Source of the DNA: Sphingomonas aracearum
Lineage (GTDB): Bacteria > Pseudomonadota > Alphaproteobacteria > Sphingomonadales > Sphingomonadaceae
Assembly: GCF_003345355.1 (NCBI RefSeq)
Contig: NZ_QQNB01000003.1
Coordinates: forward strand, 496,001 to 560,000
DNA length: 64,000 nucleotides
Direction: 5' to 3'
Shown here: positions 27,001 through 36,956 of the stretch, one piece after another
Layout of the letters: each line of letters opens with the position of its first letter
Position numbering within the stretch: the stretch's first letter is position 1
Made by a program: the position numbers and the translations under genes
Notes under the pieces: generated by a model
The model's database searches: none
The model's input: only the letters and a program-made list of their open reading frames with translations
Told to the model about the DNA's origin: nothing

Positions 27001-27540
27001 ATGCAGCACAACCACTTCGAGGGCAGCGTGGTGCCTTTCGCCCGCCGCTGGCACGTGATTCAGGAAGTCGATCTGGTCCGGCTGCTCAGTGCGAATGGGC
27101 GCCGTGCCGCTTTGTGCAACCGGCTGGAAGATCTCGCCGACTCGCTGCCCGAGCTGCCCGGAGAGGAGCAGGTCGCGGCCCTGTGCCCGGAGCTGCAGGA
27201 AGCCATCGTCCGCGATGCTCGGGACGAGCTGTCGTACCTCGACGCGATGCTGCGTCGGCAAGGCGATCCGCTGGCCGATGTCCTCCTCGAGCATGTGCGC
27301 ATGCGCCGGTCGGCCGATGTCGCGGGGGTGCAGGAGCTTGTCGCGGCGCTCCAGCCGAAAGAAGGAGAAACGCGGCTGGCACCGGACGCGCTCGGCTATC
27401 TGCTGCGGGGCTTCTTCTCCGATTGCCGGCGGGCGATCGATTACGAGCAGCTCGCGATCCTGGCTCTTGCCGGGCATCGCCTGACGCCGGAGGCGCGGGA
27501 AATGCTGATCGACGCCATTGCCGAGCGCGCCGTCGGCTGA
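27001..27540 (+). CDS. FNR-site-controlled helical protein, possibly hemerythrin-like
   Basis: A 179-residue all-helical protein starting MQHNHFEGSVVPFARRWH. Helices carry spaced acidic and histidine residues (DARDELSYLDAML; LLEHVRMRRSADV; DCRRAIDYEQLAIL; AGHRLTPEAREML). That pattern is reminiscent of hemerythrin HHE domains, but not all canonical His ligands are obvious, so the assignment is tentative. The longer upstream frame was rejected because it crosses the FNR palindrome. It converges with fnrL, with 3 bases between the stops. Context suggests an oxygen, nitric oxide or iron related role under micro-oxic conditions. Confidence 0.6.
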   Translation: MQHNHFEGSVVPFARRWHVIQEVDLVRLLSANGRRAALCNRLEDLADSLPELPGEEQVAALCPELQEAIVRDARDELSYLDAMLRRQGDPLADVLLEHVRMRRSADVAGVQELVAALQPKEGETRLAPDALGYLLRGFFSDCRRAIDYEQLAILALAGHRLTPEAREMLIDAIAERAVG

Positions 27541-27543
27541 TCG

Positions 27544-28254
27544 TCAGGCGGCCTCGGCGCGGGCGGCAAGTGCCTCACGGTCGCTGATCGTCACCGCGCG
27601 GCCGCCGGGCAGGCCGATCAAGCCGCTCATCTTCATTCTGGTGAGCTGCCGGCTGACCGTCTCGATGGTCATGCCGAGCACGTCCGCGATCTGCCCGCGG
27701 GTGAGCGGCAGGTCGAACGTGACCGGCCCATCGGGGCTGGAGTGGCACCCGGCCTCGCCCGCCCGCGCCGCCATGTCGAGCAGGAAGCCCGCCACCTTCT
27801 CGCCGGCGGACTTCCGCGCGAGCACCAGCATCCGGCCCCGCGCTTCGTTCAGGGATTCGAACGTGCGCTGGAGCAGCAGCCGCTCCATGCGCCGGTAATC
27901 CGCCAGCATCCGTTCGAACGCGGCGCGCGGAAAGATGCAGAGCTCGGCATCGGTCAGCGCGACGATGGTGAAGTCGGTCTGGCCGGAAAAGGGCGTGCCA
28001 AAGAAGTCGGCGGGATAGAGCAGGCCGACGATCTGCTCGCGACCGTCCGCCGTTGCCGCAACCAGCTTCAGCACGCCCGACAGCAGGTTGCCGCAGATCA
28101 CCGCCTCGTCGCCGGCCCAGGCCACCGCCTGGCCGCGGGCGACGTGGCGGCGCTGTCCGATCGTGTTGAGGGCCGCGAGTTCGCCATTGTCGAGACTGCC
28201 GCACAAGGCGCGGTCACGCACCGCGCAATCGGCGCAGATTTCGGTGAGGGCCAT
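27544..28254 (-). CDS. fnrL: FNR-type oxygen-sensing transcriptional regulator
   Basis: A 236-residue Crp/Fnr family regulator. Four cysteines are placed as in FnrL: Cys7, Cys10 and Cys18 in ICADCAVRDRALC, and Cys106 in DAELCIFPR, sufficient to hold an oxygen-labile [4Fe-4S] cluster. The cyclic-nucleotide-like beta roll is followed by the winged helix LTRGQIADVLGMTIETVSRQL, where ExxSR makes the TTGAC contacts. Two TTGAC-N4-GTCAA sites occur nearby. The start at MALTEICADC was preferred over a long GC-rich upstream frame. It should activate anaerobic or micro-aerobic genes such as hemN. Confidence 0.92.
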   Translation of the reverse strand: MALTEICADCAVRDRALCGSLDNGELAALNTIGQRRHVARGQAVAWAGDEAVICGNLLSGVLKLVAATADGREQIVGLLYPADFFGTPFSGQTDFTIVALTDAELCIFPRAAFERMLADYRRMERLLLQRTFESLNEARGRMLVLARKSAGEKVAGFLLDMAARAGEAGCHSSPDGPVTFDLPLTRGQIADVLGMTIETVSRQLTRMKMSGLIGLPGGRAVTISDREALAARAEAA

Positions 28255-28496
28255 GGGAGCGCCATACGCAAGCCGGGCGCGATTGTCTCCCCCGTCCGCT
28301 GCAATCGCGCATGCGCGGATCAGCGATCCTCCCCCGATCGGCAGGCGCACCCGGCGCAGGCCGGTCAGCGCGATCGTTCCCCATCCCAGAAGGCGGTGAT
28401 CCGCCGGGTGACGGTCTCCAGGATGAGGCCGAGCACCTTCAAGACCGGCGCACAGCGCAAAACCGCGGGTCGCGCGGGCGGCGCGGCGCCGGCGCT

Positions 28497-29819
28497 TCAC
28501 ACGGCGTTGCTGAAATGGGCGGCGTTCTCCTCCCGGTAGCTATCCAGCGTCGCCGCGATGCTGCGCGCATAGGGGCGCGCCTCGGCCGCCAACAGAAGGC
28601 GGGTGCCCTGCCAGCGCACGAGGCCCAGCGTCTCGAACGGGAGGAGGCGCGTGGCGAGCCGGCCTTGCTCCGGGATGTCGGCCAGATCCGCCGTCCCGGC
28701 GCACAGGAGCGCCTCGATTGCGCGAGCGCGCACCCGGTCCTGTGCCGTGCGCCGGATACCGCGCGCGGTGGCGAAGCGGCCCCCGGCCAGCGCGGCGTGC
28801 CAGCGCCCGGTGTTCTTCTCGTTCTGAAGCAATCGGTCCGGAAACTGGCTGATCGCGCTCGCGCCGATGCCGATCAGCACCTCTGCCTGGTCGTCCGTAT
28901 ATCCCTGGAAGTTGCGGCGCAGCGTGCCGGCGGCGGCAGCCTCCGCCAGCGGATCGTCCGGCACCGCGAAATGATCGAAGCCGACCGCGCGATACCCCGC
29001 TCGCGTGAGACGCGCATGCGCAAGGGCAGCCTGGTCGAAGCGCGTGCGGACGTCGGGCAGGGCGCGCGCGTCGATCTGCCTTTGCCGCGGGACGAGGTGC
29101 GGCACATGGGCATAGCCGAACACGGCCAGGCGCTCGGGCGCGAGCGCAAGCGCGGCATCGATCGTGGCCGACAGGGTCGCCGAGTCCTGCCCCGGCAGTC
29201 CGTACATCAGGTCGAAGTTGATCGAGCCGACGCCTGCCTGTCGCAGCAACGCGGTGGCGCGGACGATTTCTTCCGCCGGCTGGACGCGGCCGATCGCCGC
29301 CTGGAGGGTCGGGTCGAACGTCTGCACGCCGAGGCTGGCATGCGTGATCCCGACGCCCCACAGCGCGTCCGCCCAGGCCTCGTCGAAGCCGCGCGGATCG
29401 ATTTCGACGGAGCGGACGGCGCGGCTCGTGTCGAACAACTCCTCGATCCGGCGAATCAGGTCCATGAAGGCGGCCGGGGCGATGGCATTGGGGCTGCCGC
29501 CGCCAAAGGCGATGCGGGTGAGGCGGCCCCGCCCGCGCAGCTGTTTCGCCACCAGCTCCAGTTCGGCATGCAGTCGGTCGAGATAGCCGTCCAGCCGGGC
29601 GGTGCGGTTCGCGGCGCCGGTGTTGCACCCGCAATACCAGCAGATCGAACGGCAGAAGGGGATGTGGAGGTAGAGCGACACGTCCTGCGCGGGCTCCACC
29701 GCATCGAGCGCCCGCGCCATGTCCTCGTGCGAGACGGCATCGGTGAAGTCGGCCGCCGTGGGATAGCTGGTGTAGCGCGGCACCGCGCGGGCGAGCAGGT
29801 GCGGGTGATAGGTCCACAT
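28497..29819 (-). CDS. hemN: Oxygen-independent coproporphyrinogen III dehydrogenase
   Basis: A 440-residue radical SAM enzyme. LHIPFCRSICWYCGCN contains the C-x3-C-x2-C cluster ligands (Cys56, Cys60, Cys63) plus the extra Cys of HemN. FGGGSPN is the GGTP-type SAM motif, and VPRYTSYPTA is the N-terminal signature of true HemN. It decarboxylates coproporphyrinogen III to protoporphyrinogen IX without oxygen, in the cytoplasm. An FNR-type palindrome centred about 42 bases before the start fits activation by the neighbouring FnrL. The ATG at MWTYHPHL was preferred; an upstream in-frame ATG lies inside the control region. Confidence 0.94.
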   Translation of the reverse strand: MWTYHPHLLARAVPRYTSYPTAADFTDAVSHEDMARALDAVEPAQDVSLYLHIPFCRSICWYCGCNTGAANRTARLDGYLDRLHAELELVAKQLRGRGRLTRIAFGGGSPNAIAPAAFMDLIRRIEELFDTSRAVRSVEIDPRGFDEAWADALWGVGITHASLGVQTFDPTLQAAIGRVQPAEEIVRATALLRQAGVGSINFDLMYGLPGQDSATLSATIDAALALAPERLAVFGYAHVPHLVPRQRQIDARALPDVRTRFDQAALAHARLTRAGYRAVGFDHFAVPDDPLAEAAAAGTLRRNFQGYTDDQAEVLIGIGASAISQFPDRLLQNEKNTGRWHAALAGGRFATARGIRRTAQDRVRARAIEALLCAGTADLADIPEQGRLATRLLPFETLGLVRWQGTRLLLAAEARPYARSIAATLDSYREENAAHFSNAV

Positions 29820-29854
29820 GGCACGCGCTATGCGCACGGGCGCCGGCATCGCCT

Positions 29855-29868
29855 TTGACGGCGGTCAA
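29855..29868. promoter_or_regulatory. FNR/FnrL-type site shared by hemN and ompW
   Basis: TTGACGGCGGTCAA, a perfect 5-4-5 inverted repeat, lies in the divergent region, about 42 bases before hemN and 86 before ompW. It has the same half-sites as the palindrome at 26938. Confidence 0.82.
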
Positions 29869-29947
29869 AGGCCGGTTTGTTCGCGGTCAAGGAAGCCGGG
29901 TGCTTCCGCCTCTATCCGGGGCACAACATCGAACAAGGAGCGTTCCA

Positions 29948-30643
29948 ATGAAACAAACCGCCCTCACCATGGTCGCCGCCATCGTCGTGGCAAGCGCCAC
30001 CCCCACCCTGGCGCAGGCACAGGATGTATCGACGGAGCGCACCGGCGTCCGCGCCGGAGACGTCCTGCTGCGGGCCCGTGCCATTCTGGTCGCGCCCAAC
30101 GAGCGGTCGGGCGACGTGCTGCCGGCATTCCCGGGCGAAAAGGTGAAGGTGAACAACAGCGTCATGCCCGAACTGGACGTCACCTACATGGCGACGGACC
30201 ATCTCGGGATCGAGCTGATCGCGTCCACCACCAAGCATGACGCCGCCGGCCGATCGGGAACGACCGGGTCGATCGGCGATCTCGCATCGACCTGGGTTCT
30301 GCCGCCGACGCTGACCGCGCAATACCATTTCACGCCCGCTGCCAAGGTGCGGCCGTATGTGGGTGCCGGCGTGAACTACACGATCTTCTGGAACGAGAAG
30401 GCGTCGTCGGGACTGGAGCAGGCGGTTGGCGACACGCACGTCCATATGAAGGACAGTTTCGGCTGGGCGGTGCAGGCGGGCGTCGATGTGGACCTCACGC
30501 CGCGCGTGTTCCTGAACCTCGATGTGAAATATATCGACATCGACACCACCGCGCGCCTAGATACCGCTGCGGCGGGCACGCAGCGCGTGAAGGTCAGCCT
30601 GGATCCGCTGGTCTTCGGCGTCGGCGTCGGCCTCCGATTGTGA
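29948..30643 (+). CDS. ompW: OmpW family outer-membrane protein
   Basis: A 231-residue beta-barrel with signal peptide (MKQTALTMVAAIVVASATPTLAQA). GDVLLRARAILVAPNE is the first strand of the family. LPPTLTAQYHFTPAAKVRPYVGAGVNYT is the hallmark OmpW block, and the end VFGVGVGLRL is a C-terminal strand. OmpW forms an eight-stranded hydrophobic channel and is FNR-regulated in several bacteria. Its divergence from hemN across an FNR palindrome matches that. A purine-rich AAGGAG lies just before the ATG. Confidence 0.9.
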   Translation: MKQTALTMVAAIVVASATPTLAQAQDVSTERTGVRAGDVLLRARAILVAPNERSGDVLPAFPGEKVKVNNSVMPELDVTYMATDHLGIELIASTTKHDAAGRSGTTGSIGDLASTWVLPPTLTAQYHFTPAAKVRPYVGAGVNYTIFWNEKASSGLEQAVGDTHVHMKDSFGWAVQAGVDVDLTPRVFLNLDVKYIDIDTTARLDTAAAGTQRVKVSLDPLVFGVGVGLRL

Positions 30644-30746
30644 GGAGGGCGGGCACGCCGCCGTGCCACCCCTTGCTGTATTGCCGAGACGATCCACATG
30701 CGCAGGATCGGTGCAAAGCAGGAAGCATCGCCGCTATCGGAGGTCC

Positions 30747-31208
30747 ATGACAGTCGGCCCGGCCCTCTCGGCATCCTTGACCGCGGTCGGCAGGATCATG
30801 GCCGGGGCCTGTGATCCCTGGTGGGTCATCGCAAGCGCAGCAGTGGCCTTGCACGGGGCCGATCCCGGCCATGTGGCGGACGTGGACGTATTGTTGAGCG
30901 TTGCGGACGCGCGTCGCATCCTGCCGGCGATCGGTGTCGAGCTGCAAGGGGGATCGGCGCACCCGGCGTTCCGGTCGAGCATCTTCGGCAGGTGGACCGG
31001 AACGGCATTGCCGGTGGAGTTCATGGCCGACTTTCACCACAGGTCGGACGGGGCCTGGTTGCCGGTGCGACCGGCAACCAGGCAATCCGTCGAGGTCGAA
31101 GGCGCGATGGTGTTCGTTCCCGAGAAAGGGGAGCTACAGGCCATGCTCACCGCTTTCGGCCGACCGAAAGACATGGCGCGCGCCCGGAGCCTTGCCGCCC
31201 TGGCATAG
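30747..31208 (+). CDS. Nucleotidyltransferase-fold protein
   Basis: A 153-residue protein with a minimal nucleotidyltransferase fold. DPWWVIASAAVALHGA precedes HVADVDVLLSVADAR, where DVDVLLS is the D-x-D metal motif of MNT/AbiEii-type enzymes. VEFMADFHHR supplies a later acidic strand. It lacks a paired HEPN or antitoxin gene; the small genes that follow are on the opposite strand and look unrelated. It may be a solitary, housekeeping-like member. The start is the ATG of MTVGPALSASL; an upstream start is possible. Confidence 0.7.
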   Translation: MTVGPALSASLTAVGRIMAGACDPWWVIASAAVALHGADPGHVADVDVLLSVADARRILPAIGVELQGGSAHPAFRSSIFGRWTGTALPVEFMADFHHRSDGAWLPVRPATRQSVEVEGAMVFVPEKGELQAMLTAFGRPKDMARARSLAALA

Positions 31209-31245
31209 GCCTTTTGCCGCACCTGCTGCCCGGGAGAGATCCGGT

Positions 31246-31398
31246 TCAGCTCGGATGCGCTTCGCTTTCTTCCTGCGCCGGCTTCTCGGACGCGTTCTCG
31301 TAGGCGGCGCTTTCGTCCGCGATGTTGGCGTCTTCGCTCCGCTGAGCCGATTCCTTGAAGTCGGCAGGAGTGGGCTCGGACGGCTTGTGATCGGTCAT
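31246..31398 (-). CDS. Small acidic hydrophilic protein, 50 residues
   Basis: A short gene reading MTDHKPSEPTPADFKESAQ and ending in EESEAHPS, preceded by GAGGAGAC eight bases before the ATG. It is highly charged, rich in Glu, Ala and Ser, without Cys, Trp or hydrophobic runs, so probably disordered. It lies 20 bases after the 89-residue gene on the same strand, and both may share a transcript. No family is recognised. Similar small acidic proteins accompany stress genes in sphingomonads, but that is only a general resemblance. Confidence 0.6.
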   Translation of the reverse strand: MTDHKPSEPTPADFKESAQRSEDANIADESAAYENASEKPAQEESEAHPS

Positions 31399-31418
31399 GA
31401 TCGTCTCCTCTGGTCGGG

Positions 31419-31688
31419 TCATTGAGGCAGTTTGGAAGCGAGCAGCGCGATGCCGTCAGCCGTCAGGCTGTCGTGCATCGTTCCGTCGATTGTCACCGGC
31501 CGCTCCGGCGTCAGCACGGCATGCTGGCGGTGTGTCGGGTCGAGCGCGATCCAGGCGCGCACCGCTTTCTCCAGGTTGGTGACTTCCGGCACCTCCACCT
31601 GCTGGCGAACGACGTTTTCGAGCGCCGCGCTCATCTTCCAGTCGATCGCCGGGTTCTGGGAGTCCCCGCCCCATGTCGCTTCCGCCAT
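31419..31688 (-). CDS. Small hypothetical protein, 89 residues
   Basis: The protein starts MAEATWGGDSQNPAIDWK with a purine-rich AAGGAGACCAGGG ribosome site. The middle, EVPEVTNLEKAVRAWIALD, is helical, and RPVTIDGTMHDSLTADGI forms a short strand-turn region. There are no membrane segments. The length and regular codon use support a real gene. It lies just upstream of the 50-residue acidic gene in the same direction. Function unknown. Confidence 0.62.
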   Translation of the reverse strand: MAEATWGGDSQNPAIDWKMSAALENVVRQQVEVPEVTNLEKAVRAWIALDPTHRQHAVLTPERPVTIDGTMHDSLTADGIALLASKLPQ

Positions 31689-31801
31689 GCCCTGGTCTCC
31701 TTGGATACCCGAGTCATAGCGCCCGGCGCCTGCCGGATGTTCCCTGTTTCCGGCGCGTGTACACGCCCCTCTGCGGAGCTCCGCCGCAGTCGCCGAAGCG
31801 T

Positions 31802-34552
31802 TCAGAAATTGGCGCGCACCCCCAAGGCGAAACGAGGCCCGTACGTCTCGTAGGTGATCGTGCGTTCCTCGAACACGGAATAGGTGAAGGTCTTCTCGTT
31901 GAAGAGGTTCAGCGCCTGCGCGAACACGGTGAAGTTGTCGTTCAGCGCATAGTTCAGGCTCGCGTCCCAGATGCCATAGGCCGCCACGTTGACCGGCTGG
32001 CCGCGATTGCCGGCCTGGGTCTGCTCGTACGAGTTGCGGTAATTATAGGCCATGCGGAATTGCAGCGGGCCCTTCTCGTAGAAGCCGACGACGTTGTAGG
32101 TCGTCGCGTCCGGCTCGACCAGGCTGACATTGGCCTGCACGCCCAGCCCGTCGAGCGGCGCGGGCAGGCCAGTGAAGGTATATTGGCCGGAAAACTCGAT
32201 CCCGCGATAGGTGCGGTCGCCGACATTCTCGGGCCGGGTGCGGCGGAAATCGAGGCCGAGGATCTGCACGGTGCTCGTCACCGTTTCGGAAAGGTCCGAC
32301 AGGTCCTTCTGGAAAAGCGCGACGCTCAGGAAACTCGCCCGGTCGAGATACCAGGTCAGCGCCGCGTCATAGTTCCAGCCGATCATCGGCTTCAGGTCGG
32401 GATTGCCGTCGGTGATCGCGCGCTCGCGCGCTCGCGGGTTGATGTTGCGGATGAGCAGCAGGTCGCTCAGCGTCGCGCGGGTCAGCGTCTTGGCGACGGC
32501 CGCCTGGAAGACGAGGTCCTTGGCGACATCGATCTTGAAGTTGGCGCTCGGCAGTATCTCGGCATAGGAACCCTTGGCCGTAATCGGTTGCGCCGGTGAC
32601 AGGTTCACGATCGGATCGAGCCCGGGCGGCGTGGTGATGCTCAGGATCTCCTGACCGAAGCCGCGCGACGTCACGTCGGTCTTGGTGAAGCGGACGCCGA
32701 CATTGCCCGACCAGGAGCGCGATCCGAAGTCACCGCCGAACGACGCCTGGACGAAGGTGCCGATCGTGCGCTCCTGCGCCGAACCGCTGTTGCTGGGGAT
32801 CAGCACCGCGCCGAAGCCGCCGCCGTTGGCGGCAAGCGCAGCGCGCGTCGCGGCCGGATCGGTGGTGGCGTTGATGGCCGCGTCCGACAGCAGATATTCC
32901 TGCAGGTCGCCGACCGAATAGGCCGGGAAGCCGTTTGGGAACATTCCGACGTCGAAGAAGTCGCGCGCGTCGGCGGGTTCGCCGAAGAGGCTCTGCGGGT
33001 AGCGAATGCCGCTGAACACGCTCTGCAGCACGTCCGGCGTCTTGAAGGATGAGCGTTTCTTCTTGCGGTCGGAATAGTTCGCGCCGACGGTTAGGCCACG
33101 GAAGATGCCCGCGTCCGCCTGGTACTTCACCTGCGAGTTGACCTGGTAGATCTCGTCGGCAACGCTGACGCCTTCCAGCGTCAGATAGCCGGCGCGTGCG
33201 TTCGAGGTGTCGAGAATGTCGCCCAGGCCGGAATAGACCGGCAGCCCGTCGCGGCTCAGGTTGAACTTCACGGCGGCGGGCGAATAGCTCGGCGTGGCGA
33301 GATTGGACTCGAACCATGCCTGGTTGCCGCCGGTATCGTCCGTCGCCTTGGACCAGGACAGATCCACAAACGCCGACACCTGCGATGTCGGATCCCATTG
33401 CGCGTTGAAGCCCGCCTGATAGGTCTTGGCGAGGCGCGGGCGGACCTGGTTGGTGATCGTCGGGCCGGAAGCGATCCCGGTATAGCTGGTGACGGTGTTG
33501 TTCTCGTCGACGGTGGCCGCGGTGACGTCGGACGGGCTGCCGAAGACGAAGAACACCTTGTTGTCGTCGTTGACGTCGAGCTTCGAATAGAGCCCGTCCA
33601 GCGTCAGTTGCAGCGTGTCGGTGGGCTTCCACTGCAACGTGGCCAGGCCGGACAGGCGTTTGCGGCTCGTGCTGTTGACGCCATATTCGACATAGGTCGG
33701 GATCGACACGCCGCGCAGCTCCGGCGTGCCGTCCTTGTTGAAGTCGAGGTTCTGGTTCGCTTCCCAGCCATCCGTGAACAGGCGCCGTCCCTCGATCTTG
33801 CGATCGATAAAGGAGCCGGCGACGAGGATGCCGAAGCGGTTGTCGTCGAACGTGGTGCTGAACAGGCCCGAGGCCTGCGGGGAGGCCTTGCCACGAAGCT
33901 TGTCGTAGTTGGCCTGTCCCGACACGACGAACTTGGTGCGCCCGAAATCGAACGGACGCGCCGTGTACATATCGACGGTGGAGGCGATGCCGCCCTCGAC
34001 CTGGGAGGCGGTCGGCGTCTTGGACACGTCCACCCGATTGATCAGCTCGGCCGGCAGGATGTCGAAACTGAACTCGCGCCCCTGGTTCTCCGTCGCGAGG
34101 ATGCGCCCGTTATACAGCGCGGTGCTGAAGGCGGGGCCGAGGCCGCGAACCGTGATGAACTGGCCCTCGCCATTGTCGCGCGAGATGGTGACGCCGGGAA
34201 TGCGCTGGATCGCCTCGGCGATGTTCTGGTCCGGCAGCTTGCCGATGTCGTCGGCGACGATCGAGTCCACGATGTTCGGGGCCGCCCGCTTGATGTCGAC
34301 GGCGCGCTTCAGGCTTTCGCGCAGGCCGGTGACGACCACGTCGTCGCCGGGCGCCTCCTCGCTCAGCGGCGTGCCGTCCTGCGTCTGCTCCTGCTCCACC
34401 TCGGCGGGCTGGGCGGTGCTGTCCCTGATTTGGGCGTCCTGCGGCTGGGCTCTGCGCTCCTGCGCAGGCGCCGCCATCACCGGCGCGGCTGCCATCAGAA
34501 CCGTGGCCATTCCGGCCATGCCAAGCAAACGAACTCGCTGTGCGGGCGTCAT
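31802..34552 (-). CDS. TonB-dependent receptor of the LacI-controlled glycoside locus
   Basis: A 916-residue receptor of the Caulobacter/Xanthomonas type (TIGR01782-like). After the signal peptide ending near APVMAAPA, the plug has NIVDSIVADDIGKLPDQN and AIQRIPGVTISRDNGEG, the marks of this subfamily, which often carries oligosaccharides. The barrel ends with ALGVRANF. A LacI-type palindrome lies 70 bases before the chosen start. With the adjacent ABC importer and glycosidases it should import an oligosaccharide or glycoside into the periplasm. Confidence 0.92.
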   Translation of the reverse strand: MTPAQRVRLLGMAGMATVLMAAAPVMAAPAQERRAQPQDAQIRDSTAQPAEVEQEQTQDGTPLSEEAPGDDVVVTGLRESLKRAVDIKRAAPNIVDSIVADDIGKLPDQNIAEAIQRIPGVTISRDNGEGQFITVRGLGPAFSTALYNGRILATENQGREFSFDILPAELINRVDVSKTPTASQVEGGIASTVDMYTARPFDFGRTKFVVSGQANYDKLRGKASPQASGLFSTTFDDNRFGILVAGSFIDRKIEGRRLFTDGWEANQNLDFNKDGTPELRGVSIPTYVEYGVNSTSRKRLSGLATLQWKPTDTLQLTLDGLYSKLDVNDDNKVFFVFGSPSDVTAATVDENNTVTSYTGIASGPTITNQVRPRLAKTYQAGFNAQWDPTSQVSAFVDLSWSKATDDTGGNQAWFESNLATPSYSPAAVKFNLSRDGLPVYSGLGDILDTSNARAGYLTLEGVSVADEIYQVNSQVKYQADAGIFRGLTVGANYSDRKKKRSSFKTPDVLQSVFSGIRYPQSLFGEPADARDFFDVGMFPNGFPAYSVGDLQEYLLSDAAINATTDPAATRAALAANGGGFGAVLIPSNSGSAQERTIGTFVQASFGGDFGSRSWSGNVGVRFTKTDVTSRGFGQEILSITTPPGLDPIVNLSPAQPITAKGSYAEILPSANFKIDVAKDLVFQAAVAKTLTRATLSDLLLIRNINPRARERAITDGNPDLKPMIGWNYDAALTWYLDRASFLSVALFQKDLSDLSETVTSTVQILGLDFRRTRPENVGDRTYRGIEFSGQYTFTGLPAPLDGLGVQANVSLVEPDATTYNVVGFYEKGPLQFRMAYNYRNSYEQTQAGNRGQPVNVAAYGIWDASLNYALNDNFTVFAQALNLFNEKTFTYSVFEERTITYETYGPRFALGVRANF

Positions 34553-34621
34553 GCCACCTCTCCCTGCTTCCGCCGGCGGCCACATCCGTTGCTCGGACAT
34601 TGGCCCCGATCGGGTCAGGGA

Positions 34622-34635
34622 GTTTAACGTTCAAC
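34622..34635. promoter_or_regulatory. LacI-type operator before the TonB receptor
   Basis: GTTTAACGTTCAAC is a near-palindrome centred on AACGTT. It differs by one base from the perfect palindrome between lacI and the sugar operon. LacI family sites characteristically have a central CG inside an inverted repeat. It lies 70 bases upstream of the receptor ATG, so binding would repress the receptor until the inducing sugar appears. Confidence 0.75.
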
Positions 34636-34665
34636 AAAACGGCGTGCAAGAGCCTGGAACGCGCC

Positions 34666-35747
<1,082 letters not shown>

Positions 35748-35751
<4 letters not shown>

Positions 35752-36824
35752 CGCCCGCTCGCTCCCCATGCCGTTGCGCTGGTCCTGCCGTTCACAAAGG
35801 TGGCGGCGATGCTGATCTGCGCTGGGCGGGCGCGGTCCTCGCGCAACAGGAACTCGGCCGCCCGGCGCCCCTTTTCCAGCGCGTTCTGCCGCACGGTGGT
35901 GAGCTCCGGTGCGCCCGCCCGGCCACCCGGCGGGTCGATGCCGTCGAACCCGGTGACGGACATGCGGTTCGGCACCGGCAGGCCGCGCGCCTCGCATTGC
36001 GCAACCGCGCCGAAAGCAAGCCGGTCGGAAAAGCAGGCCAGGGCGGTGAGGTCGGGCCGGCGCTCCAGCAACCGATCCACGGCGGAACGACCGCCTTCCT
36101 CGCTGTTCATCGTCTCGCAGACCAGAATGCCGCCTTGCGCGATTCCGGCGGCGTCGAAAGCCTCGCGGCATCCCATCACGCGTTCGTGCACGACATAGTT
36201 CTCATCCGAAAAGTCCGCGTCGAGCGCGACGATCTCGCCCCACCCTTCGGCATGGGGAAAGGTGACGATCGCCACCTTCGTGTGGCCCAGCGCCAGCAGG
36301 TGCGCCACCACCGTGCGCATCATCTCCCGGTCGTTGGTCAGCACGCTGGCGTGATCGGGTGCGTCGAAATCGACCACCACCGTGGGCAGGCCACGCGCCA
36401 GTGCCTTTCGGATGGCGGGATGGCTGCGATAGGGCGCGTTGAAGATGTAGCCGTCCACCATCGCGGTGAGCGTGTCGAGCCGCTCGGGCTCCCTTGCATT
36501 CAGCGGGATCAGGACGAGGTTCGCGCCTTCTTCCTCGCACACGGTGGAGATGCCGCGGAGAAAGGCGAGGTCGTGCGGATCGGTGAAGGCGTAGCTCAGC
36601 GGGTCGTTGAAGACCACGCCGATGGCGCCGCACCGGCCCGTGCGCAGCGACCGGGCCGCCGGATGGGGGCCGTCATAATGCACGGCACGCGCATGCGCGA
36701 AGATGCGCTCGCGCAGTTCCTTCGACACCTTGGCCGGGTTGTTGTAGGCGTTGGAAACGGAGGTATGGGTGACACCCAGGTCGGACGCGATCGACTTCAG
36801 TGTGGCCCGCTTCGCCCGCACCAT
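35748..36824 (-). CDS. LacI family transcriptional regulator
   Basis: A 358-residue repressor. The N-terminal helix-turn-helix is TLKSIASDLGVTHTSVSNAYNN, followed by the hinge and a periplasmic-binding-protein-like sugar domain (GAIGVVFNDPLSY; VDGYIFNAPYRSH; LACFSDRLAFGAVAQ). It probably binds the two GTTTAACGTT-type palindromes in this locus, one 76 bases before its own start. That would couple the TonB receptor, the ABC importer and the glycosidases to one inducer. The start was chosen at MVRAKRATLK; the upstream extension is non-coding. Confidence 0.93.
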
Positions 36825-36899
36825 GCTTCCTCTCTCCGGATGGTTCATCCACCTTTCCCGCGAGCCTAGCGCGGCGGGTTGACAGGCACAACCGCTGGT

Positions 36900-36913
36900 G
36901 TTTAACGTTAAAC
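36900..36913. promoter_or_regulatory. LacI-type operator between lacI and the sugar operon
   Basis: GTTTAACGTTAAAC is a perfect 14-base palindrome in the divergent region between lacI and the plus-strand operon. Only one base differs from the copy before the TonB receptor. It could control both directions at once. Confidence 0.82.
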
Positions 36914-36956
36914 CTGCCACTTGTTAATCATGGGCATGGGAGGATGGTCGCAGCGG

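Noticed and set aside
28345..28460. Short frame upstream of fnrL reading VLGLILETVTRRITAFWDGE
   Set aside because: It looks protein-like over about 25 residues but has no ribosome site and no clear start.
30652..30667. Hairpin after ompW as terminator
   Set aside because: The stem is only 6 base pairs with no T run, too weak to call.
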